The notes beneath the pieces are model-generated. The model ran no database searches. It worked only from the letters and a program-made list of their open reading frames with translations, and was not told the origin of the DNA. A DNA stretch of 64,000 nt, from contig DYID01000002.1 in NCBI GenBank assembly GCA_020723805.1, forward strand, positions 124,001 through 188,000, given 5' to 3'. The position numbers and the translations under genes were made by a program. The DNA comes from Anaerolinea sp. GTDB lineage: Bacteria > Chloroflexota > Anaerolineae > Anaerolineales > Villigracilaceae. Below, one piece after another: positions 6,914-15,073 of the stretch (the stretch's first letter is position 1; the number at the start of each line of letters is the position of its first letter).

Positions 6914-8635
6914 ATGGGATTGCTTCAAAACACCCTGCCGCCCAGAGAACGCCTCGAGCGTTCGTTCACCTGGGGTGACGCCATCGTCATCCTGTTCCTC
7001 GCCGCGCTCGTCTATGGAGGCGCGCGGCTGGCATTCAACGCGCCCGCCGTCATCGAAGGTCCGCAGATTTCGCTGGAGCCGTCCACCCTGCCGTGGTACA
7101 CCCTGCTCTCAGTGGGACGGATGCTCGCGGCGTACCTCCTCTCGCTGGTATTTACGCTCATTTACGGACGAATGGCGGCATACAACCGCCGCGCCGAATC
7201 CATCCTCATGCCTCTGCTCGACGTGCTGCAGAGCGTTCCGATTCTTTCCTTCCTGCCGGTCGTCCTGCTCGGCTTGAGCGCCATCCTGCCGCAGCGCACC
7301 GCCGCCGAACTCGCCTCCATCGTGCTGATTTTTACCAGCCAGGCATGGAACATGACCTTCGGCTGGTATCAATCGCTTGCCACCCTTCCCAAAGAACTGC
7401 GCGAGGCGAGCGCCATCTTCCGCCTCAACACCTGGCTGCGCTTCAAACGGCTGGAACTTCCCTTCGGCATGATCGGGTTGATTTGGAACAGCATCATGTC
7501 GTGGGCGGGCGGCTGGTTCTTCCTCATGGCGGCGGAAATTTTCACGGTCGGCTCGAAAGACTTTCGTCTGCCCGGGCTGGGCGCCTACCTTCACGAAGCC
7601 GCCAACCAGAGCGACTTCCGCTCGATTGCCTACGGCTTGACCGCCCTCGTCCTGACCATCGTCGCGCTCGATCAGTTCGTTTGGCGTCCCCTGCTGGCGT
7701 GGGCAGACCGCTTCAAAGTCGAAATGGTCGAAAGCGGCGAGCCGCCGACCTCGTGGTTCTACGATTTGATTCACACCTCGAGGTTATTTCTCTGGGTAAA
7801 TTCCATCTTCGGGAATCTGACGGAACGCTTCGACCGCTGGATGATTCGCCGTGCGCCGATGAAAGCGGACTGGGAGGACGGCGCTTCAAACCTGGACTGG
7901 AGGCTGGTTGCCTTCTATGGGCTGATCGGCATCTTCATCCTTTACGGCGGCTACCGCGCCGCGGAGATGTTGGTTGCCGTTCCCGCCTCGCAGTGGGGAC
8001 AGATTGGCGTGGGCGTGCTGGCGACCTTCCTGCGCGTGAGCGTTTCGCTGGTCATCGCCCTCTTGTGGACGATTCCCGTCGGCGTCGCCATCGGCACGAA
8101 CCGCCGCGTCGCCGCCGTGCTTCAGCCCATCGTTCAGGTCACTGCCGCGGTGCCAGCCACCGCCGTCTTTCCCATCATCCTGCTCTTCTTCATCAACATG
8201 GCGGGCGGGTTGGACATCGCCGCCATCTTCCTGATGCTGATGGGCACGCAGTGGTATCTGCTGTTCAACGTCATTGCGGGCGCCAGCGCCATTCCGCAGG
8301 ACTTGAAGTACACCTCGGCGTTGCTGGGGCTTTCGCGCTGGGAACGATGGCGCACGTTGATTTTGCCCGCGCTGTTTCCGTACATCATCACAGGCTCCAT
8401 CACCGCCAGCGGCGGCGCATGGAACGCCAGCATCGTGGCGGAGTACGTCCACTTCGGCGGGCGGACGCTGTTCGCGGCGGGCATCGGTTCGTTGATTTCG
8501 CAAGCCACCGCCAGCGGCGATTATCCCTTACTGCTCGCCTCCACGTTGAGCATGATTCTGGCGGTGGTGCTTGTCAACCGCCTGTTCTGGCGGCGGCTGT
8601 ATAAAACTGCGGAAGAAAAATATCGCATGGAATAA
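6914..8635 (+). CDS. ABC transporter permease, two fused NitT/TauT-type domains
   Basis: Inner-membrane permease of 573 residues built from two BPD_transp_1 units in tandem. Each half has about six membrane segments and the EAA-type cytoplasmic loop: LREASAIFRLNTW...LELPFGMIG near residues 158-185 and LKYTSALLGLSRWERW...ILPALFPYIITG near 464-492. Fused double permeases of this type pair with an ATPase carrying a C-terminal AAA-associated domain, exactly the next gene. A strong GGAGGTGAT precedes the ATG. No substrate-binding protein is encoded nearby. The family covers nitrate, sulfonate, taurine and bicarbonate, but no substrate can be assigned here. Confidence 0.88.
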   Translation: MGLLQNTLPPRERLERSFTWGDAIVILFLAALVYGGARLAFNAPAVIEGPQISLEPSTLPWYTLLSVGRMLAAYLLSLVFTLIYGRMAAYNRRAESILMPLLDVLQSVPILSFLPVVLLGLSAILPQRTAAELASIVLIFTSQAWNMTFGWYQSLATLPKELREASAIFRLNTWLRFKRLELPFGMIGLIWNSIMSWAGGWFFLMAAEIFTVGSKDFRLPGLGAYLHEAANQSDFRSIAYGLTALVLTIVALDQFVWRPLLAWADRFKVEMVESGEPPTSWFYDLIHTSRLFLWVNSIFGNLTERFDRWMIRRAPMKADWEDGASNLDWRLVAFYGLIGIFILYGGYRAAEMLVAVPASQWGQIGVGVLATFLRVSVSLVIALLWTIPVGVAIGTNRRVAAVLQPIVQVTAAVPATAVFPIILLFFINMAGGLDIAAIFLMLMGTQWYLLFNVIAGASAIPQDLKYTSALLGLSRWERWRTLILPALFPYIITGSITASGGAWNASIVAEYVHFGGRTLFAAGIGSLISQATASGDYPLLLASTLSMILAVVLVNRLFWRRLYKTAEEKYRME

Positions 8636-8637
8636 AT

Positions 8638-8690
8638 ACCCTCACCCCCGTCCCCTCTCCCATATCGGGAGAGGGGAGAAGCACGGAGTA
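8638..8690 (+). repeat. REP-like palindrome between permease and ATPase genes
   Basis: CCCCTCTCCC ATATC GGGAGAGGGG forms a 10-bp stem, preceded by CCCTCACCCCCG. Relatives lie at 19467-19515 and 19590-19640. The stem could protect or separate the permease part of the mRNA. Confidence 0.75.
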
Positions 8691-8694
8691 CCTA

Positions 8695-10017
8695 ATGGCA
8701 ACCAACCTCACCAACACCCCTCTGCTCAAACTGCGCCATGTCCAGCAAATCTACGCCAGCGGATCGAAGCGCTTCACCGCCGTGCAGGATGTCAACCTGA
8801 CCATCTTCGAGGGCGAATTCGTCGCCCTGCTCGGACCCTCAGGCTGCGGCAAAAGCACTTTACTGCGTATCATCACGGGATTGCAAAAACCCTCCGAAGG
8901 CAACGTGTTATACCGCGACCAGCCCCTGCATGGCGTCAACCCGCACGCGACCATCGTCTTCCAGACCTTCGCCCTGTTCCCCTGGCTGACCGTCTTCGAG
9001 AACGTGGACCTGGCGCTCAAAGCCCGCAACATCCCGGCGGAGGTCCGCACGCCGCGCGCTATTGACCTGATTGACCGCGTCGGCTTGGACGGCTTCGAGA
9101 CCGCCTATCCGCGTGAACTTTCGGGCGGGATGCGTCAAAAGGTGGGCTTCGCGCGCGCCATGGCGGTCGAACCCGAACTGCTCTGCCTCGATGAGCCGTT
9201 CTCCGCGCTGGATGTGCTTTCCGCCGAATCCCTGCGCGGCGAGTTGATGGAACTGTGGACGAGCGGCAGCATTCCCACCAAAGCAATTCTCATGGTCAGC
9301 CACAACATCGAGGAAGCCGTCTTCATGGCAGACCGCATCGTCGTCATGGACAAGGAGCCGGGGCGCATCATCGCGGAGGTGAAAGTGGAACTGCCGCACC
9401 CGCGTCAGCGCAAGTCGGATGAATTCCAAAAGGTGGTGGATGAGGTCTATGGAATGCTGGCAGGTCAAACGGAGTCCGAAGCGGTCGAGTTGGGAAGCGC
9501 GCCCGGCGAGCAGGGTCACACCCGCGCCCTGCCTCAAATCGCCATCTCCGATCTGGCTGGTTTGCTCGAATATCTCGCGGAACTTCCCACCGACCGGCAG
9601 GACATCTACCGCCTGCCCGAAGAATTGAACGTGGACCCCAACCACATCTTCAGCCTGACCGAAGCGGCGGAGATTTTGGGATTCGCCTACGTCGAAAAAG
9701 GCGACATCATCCTGACCTCGCTCGGTGAGACCTTTGCCGAAGCCAGCATTCAGGCGCGCAAGGAAATCTTCGCCACGCGCATCCGCCGCCTGCCGCTCTT
9801 CCGCTGGTTAACCACCCTGCTGTCTCATTCCGAAAACCGCGCCCTCGACTGGGACGTGATTCAAACCGCGCTGGAACTGGAATTCCCCAAAGAGGAAGCC
9901 GAGAAACAACTTGACACCCTCATCAACTGGGGACGCTATGCCGAACTGCTCTCCTACAACGACGACAGGGAACTGGTTTATCTTGAGACGCCGGTTTCGC
10001 AGAGCACACCATCATAA
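8695..10017 (+). CDS. ABC transporter ATP-binding protein with C-terminal AAA-associated domain
   Basis: The first 260 residues are a NitT/TauT-type ATPase: Walker A GPSGCGKST near residue 47, Q-loop VFQTFALFPWLTV near 86, signature LSGGMRQKVGFARAMA near 142 and Walker B LLCLDEPFSALD near 160. Residues about 280-430 form the AAA_assoc_C domain found on a subset of these ATPases (IAISDLAGLLEYLAELP, LTEAAEILGFA, FPKEEAEKQLDTLINWGRYAELLSY), thought to have a regulatory role. It is encoded downstream of the fused permease and is the obvious energising subunit. Substrate unknown. Confidence 0.9.
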   Translation: MATNLTNTPLLKLRHVQQIYASGSKRFTAVQDVNLTIFEGEFVALLGPSGCGKSTLLRIITGLQKPSEGNVLYRDQPLHGVNPHATIVFQTFALFPWLTVFENVDLALKARNIPAEVRTPRAIDLIDRVGLDGFETAYPRELSGGMRQKVGFARAMAVEPELLCLDEPFSALDVLSAESLRGELMELWTSGSIPTKAILMVSHNIEEAVFMADRIVVMDKEPGRIIAEVKVELPHPRQRKSDEFQKVVDEVYGMLAGQTESEAVELGSAPGEQGHTRALPQIAISDLAGLLEYLAELPTDRQDIYRLPEELNVDPNHIFSLTEAAEILGFAYVEKGDIILTSLGETFAEASIQARKEIFATRIRRLPLFRWLTTLLSHSENRALDWDVIQTALELEFPKEEAEKQLDTLINWGRYAELLSYNDDRELVYLETPVSQSTPS

Positions 10018-10040
10018 ATGTCTGTCGGTTTAAGTTGCGG

Positions 10041-10049
10041 TGATATAAT
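10041..10049 (+). promoter_or_regulatory. extended -10 promoter of the MFS/fluoride leader
   Basis: TGATATAAT, a perfect TATAAT with TGN extension, lies 24 bases after the ABC ATPase stop. The -35 is weak. Transcription from about 10056 would produce a leader containing a hairpin repeat and then the fluoride aptamer. Confidence 0.6.
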
Positions 10050-10070
10050 TTGTTGTAAATTTGAAATAAG

Positions 10071-10126
10071 TGGATGGACGTTACACCTGCCCTGGCGGGC
10101 GGTGCCAGGGGAGAACGTCCATCTAC
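10071..10126 (+). repeat. family E hairpin repeat with nested inner hairpin
   Basis: GATGGACGTT (10073-10082) pairs with AACGTCCATC (10114-10123), enclosing CCCTGGC/GCCAGGG (10090-10110). The outer stem matches the simpler copies at 12917-12938 and 26769-26786. The nested form matches 16638-16681. Confidence 0.75.
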
Positions 10127-10217
10127 GCGGCGTGCAAGAGACGCTCTCTAGCGCCGGGCAATGTGCTTTATCCTTATCCCGAACTGACGTTTTTTACAAC
10201 CCAATATTCACAGGCGC

Positions 10218-10315
10218 ATGGATGATGAGGCTCGTCCGTGTGAACGACAAAAGCCTTTGCCGAATTTTCGACTGATAGCCTCTACCATCATCCCGCTGGT
10301 AGAGGCTTTTCTCTT
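10218..10315 (+). ncRNA. fluoride riboswitch (crcB motif) with overlapping terminator
   Basis: The aptamer reads GGATGATGAGGCTCGTCC, then an AACG-led variable stem, then CTGATAGCCTCTACC (10272-10286). This matches the fluoride riboswitch core known from Thermotoga (GATGAGGC...CTGATGGCCTCTAC). GAGGCT (10227-10232) can form the pseudoknot with AGCCTC (10278-10283). The same GCCTCTACC is the 5' arm of a terminator (GGTAGAGGC at 10298-10306, then TTTTCTCTT), so fluoride binding would block termination. It stands directly before the MFS gene. Confidence 0.9.
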
Positions 10316-10346
10316 GTCGCCAGCCAATTTACAGGAGAATATCATC

Positions 10347-11534
10347 ATGGAAAACACATCACAAGCAACTCACAGCATTTCCGCAAAAAACGCCCTGCGC
10401 TTCGTCGTCCTCGTTGGCATCGTTAGTTTGTTTGCCGATATGACCTACGAAGGCGCGCGCGCCATTAACGGTCCGTTTCTGGCGATTCTCGGCGCGAGCG
10501 GCGCGGTGGTCGGCGTCGTTTCGGGGCTGGGGGAATTGATCGGCTTTTCCATCCGCCTCGTCTCAGGCTATTTCAGCGACAAGACCAAAAGTTACTGGGC
10601 AATCACGTTCTTCGGTTACGCGGTCAATCTCATCGCCGTGCCGCTGCTGGCATTGGCGGGTAACTGGCAGATTGCCGCGGCGTTGATGGTCATCGAACGC
10701 ATCGGCAAGGGCATCCGCGTCCCGCCGCGCGACGCGATGCTCTCCTACGCCACGCATCAGATGGGACGCGGCTGGGGCTTCGGTCTGCATGAGGCGCTGG
10801 ATCAACTCGGCGCGATTACAGGTCCGCTGATTGTTGCGGCGGTCCTCTATCTCCGCGACGGCTACAAAACGGGATACGCCCTGCTGCTTGTCCCCGCGCT
10901 GCTTGCGTTGAGCGTACTGACCGCGGCGCGCTTCCTCTATCCGCGCCCGCAGGATTTGGAAATCAGCCAGACGAAATTAAAGTTTCAGGGATTTTCTAAA
11001 GCGTTCTGGTTGTATGTGCTTGCCGCGGCGTTCATCGCGGCGGGCTTTGCCGATTTTCCGCTCATCGCCTATCACTTCCAAAAAGCCTCCGTTGCCAGCG
11101 AAACGATGATCCCGATTCTGTATGCCGTTGCGATGGGCGTGGATGCGCTCGCCGCCCTCGCCTTTGGGCGGCTCTTCGACCGCCTCGGTCTGACGACCAT
11201 GATGCTGGTCGCGTTTCTCTCGGCTTTTTTCGCCCCTTTGGTTTTCTTCGGCAATTTCCCGCTGGCGATGCTGGGGATGGCATTCTGGGGCATCGGCATG
11301 GGCGCACAGGAATCCATCATGCGCGCGGCAATCGGCGGGATGATTGCACCAGAACAGCGCGGCACCGCCTACGGACTCTTCAACATGGTCTATGGCTTTG
11401 CCTGGTTCCTGGGCAGTCTGTTGATTGGCGTCTTGTACGATGTGTCCATTTCGTGGCTGGTCGCGTTTTCGGTGACGGCGCAACTTGCCTCCATTCCCAT
11501 TTTCTATTCCCTCCGAAAACGTCCCGAAGGTTGA
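10347..11534 (+). CDS. MFS transporter under fluoride riboswitch control
   Basis: A 395-residue membrane protein with about 12 hydrophobic segments and the typical inter-helix loop GYFSDKTKSYW near residue 75 after TM2. It opens NALRFVVLVGIVSLFADMTYEGARAINGPFL. ATG 10347 is chosen because AGGAGA lies 9 bases upstream and all earlier codons overlap the fluoride riboswitch terminator. Control by the riboswitch suggests export of fluoride, protons or a damaged metabolite, but MFS proteins are not established fluoride exporters. The last residues (RPEG, then stop) are encoded by a family C repeat arm, so the natural C-terminus has been altered or was set by the repeat. Confidence 0.85.
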   Translation: MENTSQATHSISAKNALRFVVLVGIVSLFADMTYEGARAINGPFLAILGASGAVVGVVSGLGELIGFSIRLVSGYFSDKTKSYWAITFFGYAVNLIAVPLLALAGNWQIAAALMVIERIGKGIRVPPRDAMLSYATHQMGRGWGFGLHEALDQLGAITGPLIVAAVLYLRDGYKTGYALLLVPALLALSVLTAARFLYPRPQDLEISQTKLKFQGFSKAFWLYVLAAAFIAAGFADFPLIAYHFQKASVASETMIPILYAVAMGVDALAALAFGRLFDRLGLTTMMLVAFLSAFFAPLVFFGNFPLAMLGMAFWGIGMGAQESIMRAAIGGMIAPEQRGTAYGLFNMVYGFAWFLGSLLIGVLYDVSISWLVAFSVTAQLASIPIFYSLRKRPEG

Positions 11535-11547
11535 GAACCTTCGGGAC
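11520..11547 (+). repeat. family C hairpin overlapping the MFS stop codon
   Basis: GTCCCGAAGGTT (11521-11532) and AACCTTCGGGAC (11536-11547) form a 12-bp stem with a 3-base loop. The MFS stop TGA (11532-11534) lies at the tip. Longer relatives occur at 23789, 53941 and 60859. Confidence 0.8.
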
Positions 11548-11577
11548 AGTGCGCAATATCTAAGCGCCCATCCGAAA

Positions 11578-11608
11578 TTGTAGAGCAAGTCTCAGACTTG
11601 CTCTACAA
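11578..11608. terminator. perfect 14-bp hairpin between convergent genes
   Basis: TTGTAGAGCAAGTC and its exact complement GACTTGCTCTACAA are separated by TCA. The hairpin sits between the convergent MFS and DUF190-CBS genes and could end transcription from both sides, though there is no long U-tract. The core CAAGTCT/AGACTTG also occurs in the hairpin at 13358-13384. Confidence 0.55.
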
Positions 11609-11620
11609 CGCCGACCATCC

Positions 11621-12886
11621 TCATGCCTGGTGCATCACGGCTTTGAATAACACCTGCCTGTCCACCAGACCGATGGCTTTGCCGTCTGCATCCACGACCA
11701 CCATCCACTTGCGCTTTTGGGAGAGCATGAGGTGAGCGGCGTCGGTGAGGGAGGTGTCGGGCGGGGCGCTCAGGACTTCGGGCGACATGAGTTGCGCGGC
11801 GGTGACGTTTTCAGCGGGGACGGCGCGTTTGCCGCGCAATGCCTGCATGACGCCGCGCTGTGAGGCGGGCTGGACTCTCGTCACCGCGTCCGCGTCGCTG
11901 ATCAGACCGAGGGGCTGACCCGCCTCGTTGACCACGATCAGGCGGCGGGTGCCTGCCTCGAGGAAGCGGGCGACCACGTCTGCAAGCGGGGCGTCTTCCT
12001 CGATGGTGGGAATCTCGCGGACCATGATGTCGCCCAACGTCCGCGCCGCGCCGTGGGGAGCCTTTGCGGCGCGCTTCTTCGCTTCTTCACTGACGACCTG
12101 CTTCAACACATCCACGCGCGAGAGAACGCCGATGAGTTTTCCCTGTTCGTCGAGGACGGGCAGGCGTTTGATGCCGTGCTCCGCCATGCGCGCCGCGGCG
12201 AGGCTCAACGGTTCATCCCCGCGCACGGTGACGGCGGGCGAGGTCATCACGTCCGCCACTTTGAGCGGGCTGGCGCGCAGACTCTTCAACTCGGCTTGCA
12301 GGGTCTTTTCGTCGAGACGCTCGGCGATGGAGAGATGTTGTTCCAGTCCCGCGCGTTCGAGCAGGTCTTCGTCGGTCAGGATGCCCACCACTTCGCCGTT
12401 TTTGTTCAGCACGGGCAATGCCTTGAGCAGATGCTTGAGCATGGTCTCCCAGGCTTCGGCGATGGGCGTCGTGTCTTTCAGGGTGACCACCTTGCGGGTC
12501 ATCACGTCCGCGACGCGTTTGTCGGCGGGAAGCGGGTTGAGATAGCGGTGGGTGTACTTGACCACTTCCACGTCGTCGAGGGTAATCAAGCCTTCGCCCA
12601 CCATTGGGGCAATGACCTTGAGAGCGGCATTGATTTTTTCTTCGGTGTCAATGACTTGAATGACGAGGGGCAAGTCCACCGAAAGGGTCAGGATGGAGGC
12701 GGTGCGGATGACGGAATGCGCCCCAAAGCCGGCGAGTCCGCGCGTGACGGTCGCGCCCGCCAGCCCCTGAGTCCGAAGCGTCTCCAGCAGGGCGGCATAG
12801 AGGGCTTTGCCGCGCCACCTGTCGCTTTCGCCGATGTAGATGGTCAGCCGTTTGGCTTTTTTGCCAGTGAGTTGTTTGGGTGACAT
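11621..12886 (-). CDS. DUF190 protein with four CBS motifs
   Basis: A 421-residue cytoplasmic protein. Residues about 8-105 are a DUF190 domain (RLTIYIGESDRWRGKALYAA, GLAGFGAH, LPLVIQVIDTEEKI), a PII-like fold that commonly accompanies CrcB. Four CBS motifs follow, each starting with a variant of VADVMTR and ending near GILTDEDLL, GVLSRVDVL, GLISDADAV and GLVDRQVLF. CBS pairs bind adenine nucleotides, so the protein may sense energy state or ligand and modulate the channel. ATG 12886 is the natural start; upstream codons overlap a hairpin repeat. It lies 64 bases after crcB on the same strand, at the end of the fluoride operon. Confidence 0.88.
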   Translation of the reverse strand: MSPKQLTGKKAKRLTIYIGESDRWRGKALYAALLETLRTQGLAGATVTRGLAGFGAHSVIRTASILTLSVDLPLVIQVIDTEEKINAALKVIAPMVGEGLITLDDVEVVKYTHRYLNPLPADKRVADVMTRKVVTLKDTTPIAEAWETMLKHLLKALPVLNKNGEVVGILTDEDLLERAGLEQHLSIAERLDEKTLQAELKSLRASPLKVADVMTSPAVTVRGDEPLSLAAARMAEHGIKRLPVLDEQGKLIGVLSRVDVLKQVVSEEAKKRAAKAPHGAARTLGDIMVREIPTIEEDAPLADVVARFLEAGTRRLIVVNEAGQPLGLISDADAVTRVQPASQRGVMQALRGKRAVPAENVTAAQLMSPEVLSAPPDTSLTDAAHLMLSQKRKWMVVVDADGKAIGLVDRQVLFKAVMHQA

Positions 12887-12916
12887 GGATTCGTCTCCGA
12901 AAATATTGGACGCGTA

Positions 12917-12938
12917 GTCGGCGTTCTCTAACGCCGAC
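12917..12938. repeat. family E hairpin between crcB and DUF190-CBS
   Basis: GTCGGCGTT CTCT AACGCCGAC is a perfect 9-bp stem with a CTCT loop. Position between two cotranscribed genes suggests an mRNA processing or stability role. Confidence 0.7.
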
Positions 12939-12950
12939 AGTACGCGACGC

Positions 12951-13325
12951 TCAAATGGCTCTTGCCAGGACAATGCCCAGAAAAACCGCCACTCCGCCCA
13001 GGAAAGCGCTTCCAAAAAGATTGAGCAAGCCAGGCAGCCATTGGTTGTCGAGAATGAGACTCAGGCTCTCGAAAGTATACGATGAAAAGGTGGTGTACGA
13101 GCCGAGAAAGCCGATGGCGAAGAAGATGCGCCAGCGCGGGTCGAGCAGCAGGCGGTCCACGGCGAGAGTCATGAAGAAGCCGAGGATGAAACTGCCCGTG
13201 AGATTGATGATGAGGTTGCCGTAGGGGAAGGATGTCCCCAGGCGGTTTGCCGCCCAGAGTCCGACCCAGTAGCGCAGGTTGGCGCCCAAAATCGCGCCGA
13301 GGGAAATCAATAAAAACGTCTCCAT
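12951..13325 (-). CDS. crcB: fluoride ion channel CrcB/Fluc
   Basis: A 124-residue, four-helix membrane protein that works as a dual-topology dimer to let fluoride leave the cell (known for Fluc). Visible hallmarks are LGAILGANLRYWVGL near residue 10, FPYGNLIINLTGSFILGFF near 33 with the pore Asn, and FLGSYTTFSSYTFES near 70 with the conserved GxxTTFSTF-like phenylalanine box. ATG 13325 gives the usual family length and has AGGTGA upstream. Its place in one minus-strand run behind a fluoride riboswitch, with MutS-like genes before and DUF190-CBS after it, strongly supports the call. Confidence 0.95.
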   Translation of the reverse strand: METFLLISLGAILGANLRYWVGLWAANRLGTSFPYGNLIINLTGSFILGFFMTLAVDRLLLDPRWRIFFAIGFLGSYTTFSSYTFESLSLILDNQWLPGLLNLFGSAFLGGVAVFLGIVLARAI

Positions 13326-13573
13326 GTTTTTGGATAAAGTCACCTTTCGGAAGTAATGTAACGCAAGTCTAAGACTTGTGTTACCTGCCACCTTTCGGAA
13401 GCGGGTTGAGAGGGAAGAGCGGTAATGGGTGAGGAGATTCTTCATGCGGTTTCAAAATCAGCCAGCGGAGTTGAAACCCCTGCTCAGCGCATGGAAGTTC
13501 TGCAGACTGGTGCGCCGAGTCGGTTTCAACCGACTTACACGAACTGAGGCGGGGATTCATCCCCCGCCGAATC
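13326..13573. other. intergenic region with three hairpins, no gene seen
   Basis: Contains GTAACGCAAGTC/GACTTGTGTTAC (13358-13384) flanked by the direct repeat CACCTTTCGGAAG (13341-13353 and 13390-13402), then AGTCGGTT/AACCGACT (13518-13535) and a GGCGGGGAT/ATCCCCCGCC hairpin (13549-13568). No ORF with coding character was recognised. The hairpins may partly terminate or process the mutS-like to crcB transcript. Confidence 0.6.
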
Positions 13574-15073
13574 TCATTGCTGCCCGCCGAAAATCTTATG
13601 ATACGCGTCTGCGCCGAAACTGGTTTGGAGGGGCGGGGCTTCGATCAATTTGTAGGTGCGGCGTCCCTTCTCTTTGCGGTCGGCGCGCAGGAAGAGGGCG
13701 TTGGGCATATCCTTGTCGTGGAAGCCGCGTGCCAGTTCGTAGAGATGCGTGACGAAGAAGACCTTGACCTTCTTCTCCAGCAAGGCGCTGACGATCTGCC
13801 GCGCAATCTCCGAGCCTTCGCGTTCGTTGGTGGCGGCGAAGGATTCGTTGAACAGCACAATTGAGTTGGGCGTGAGGTGATCCACGATTTGGCTCATCCT
13901 GCCGAGTTCCTCGTCGAATTTGCCGCTGGTCATTGTACTGTCTTCTTCGCGTTTGTAGTGCGTGAACAGCCCCGTACCGAGGTTGGCGCGGAACGCCTCG
14001 GCGGGGACGAACATGCCGCACTGCATCATCAACTGCGCGATGCCGATGCTGCGCAGGAAAACGGATTTGCCGCCCTGGTTGGCGCCCGTGATGATGACGA
14101 GGTCTTTGCCGTCGGCGGTTACGTCGTTGCCGACGACTTTTTTCTTCATGGTCAATGCCAGCGCGGGATCGTATAAACCCCTAAACGAAAGTTGTCTTTC
14201 ACTGGCAGGCGCGGGGTCGGGAAAGGCAATGGGTTCTCCCAATTGCGCCAGCCGCTCGGCGAGATTCAAACAACCAACGTAAAAAGCCAGTTCGGTTCGT
14301 AAGGCGTTGAAGAACCCGTCAATGTGATCGGCGGACTGCCCCGCCGCGTCGGCGACGAGATTGAGCCCCTTGTTCCTCAACTCGCCCAGCGCCCGCGCGC
14401 CGGCGTCATCGCGGGGGGCAATGGTGTAGGAATACGTCGGCGATTTGCGGGAAAAGACGCGCTTCACCCAATTCTGGTCGTCGTGGTTGGTTTTGCGGAG
14501 GACGTAATTCGTTCCCTCGTTGCCGCTCCCCAGTTCGGCGCTGATGAGGATGCCGCGCTTGAACCTCAATCTCTTGAGGTGTTCCTCCACAACGGTGAAA
14601 TACTCCTCCGTCAATTCCTGCTGAATCATCGCAAAGAACCTGCGGAAGCCTTCGGACTCGAACTCCACAGCGTGTTCATCGGCGATGCGCTTCAACTTGC
14701 GGAGCAGGACGACGAACATCTCCAGCATTTCCACCGCGCCGCTCAAAACTCCGCTCGGATAGCGGCTGAAGATTCCCATCCAATGCCTGTGTTTTCGGTC
14801 GGTCGCTTCGATGGGCAGACTGTAAATTTCCCGCACAACTTCGGGATGCTGGAGGCTGTCCTTGAGAATAGCCTGCCGATAGCGAATCGCCTCGGGCGAA
14901 TCGAGACTGGAGAAGATGGCTTTCTTCGCCACATCGAACAGAAACTCATCCCCCTGCGCCATCACGTCGAACAGGACGTTCAATTCCAAATCTTCGGTCA
15001 ACGCCTTTTCGTTGAACGGGAGTTTGGGCGTCGGCGCAAAGTTGCGGTCGGGGTGCATGAGAAAAACGTTCAT
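13574..15073 (-). CDS. MutS-like ATPase, second of a pair
   Basis: A 499-residue protein with the MutS core/lever region and the C-terminal ABC-type ATPase domain, but without the N-terminal mismatch-binding domain of true MutS. Walker A is ITGANQGGKSVFLRS near residue 328. Walker B is SIVLFNESFAATN near 404, with Asn where MutS has the Asp of the DE pair. FFVTHLYELA near 445 corresponds to the switch His region. Its ATG overlaps the stop of the first MutS-like gene (ATGA), implying coupled, roughly equal synthesis and possibly a heterodimer. Such genes are reported in fluoride riboswitch regulons. The molecular role in fluoride stress is unknown. Confidence 0.85.
   Translation of the reverse strand: MNVFLMHPDRNFAPTPKLPFNEKALTEDLELNVLFDVMAQGDEFLFDVAKKAIFSSLDSPEAIRYRQAILKDSLQHPEVVREIYSLPIEATDRKHRHWMGIFSRYPSGVLSGAVEMLEMFVVLLRKLKRIADEHAVEFESEGFRRFFAMIQQELTEEYFTVVEEHLKRLRFKRGILISAELGSGNEGTNYVLRKTNHDDQNWVKRVFSRKSPTYSYTIAPRDDAGARALGELRNKGLNLVADAAGQSADHIDGFFNALRTELAFYVGCLNLAERLAQLGEPIAFPDPAPASERQLSFRGLYDPALALTMKKKVVGNDVTADGKDLVIITGANQGGKSVFLRSIGIAQLMMQCGMFVPAEAFRANLGTGLFTHYKREEDSTMTSGKFDEELGRMSQIVDHLTPNSIVLFNESFAATNEREGSEIARQIVSALLEKKVKVFFVTHLYELARGFHDKDMPNALFLRADRKEKGRRTYKLIEAPPLQTSFGADAYHKIFGGQQ

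Noticed and set aside
7093-8604. 503-codon plus-strand ORF in another frame of the ABC permease
   Set aside because: Arg/His/Pro-rich translation typical of a GC-rich shadow frame, no motif.
10018-10275. 85-codon ORF directly after the ABC ATPase
   Set aside because: It overlaps the extended -10 promoter, the hairpin repeat and the fluoride aptamer, and its composition is not protein-like.
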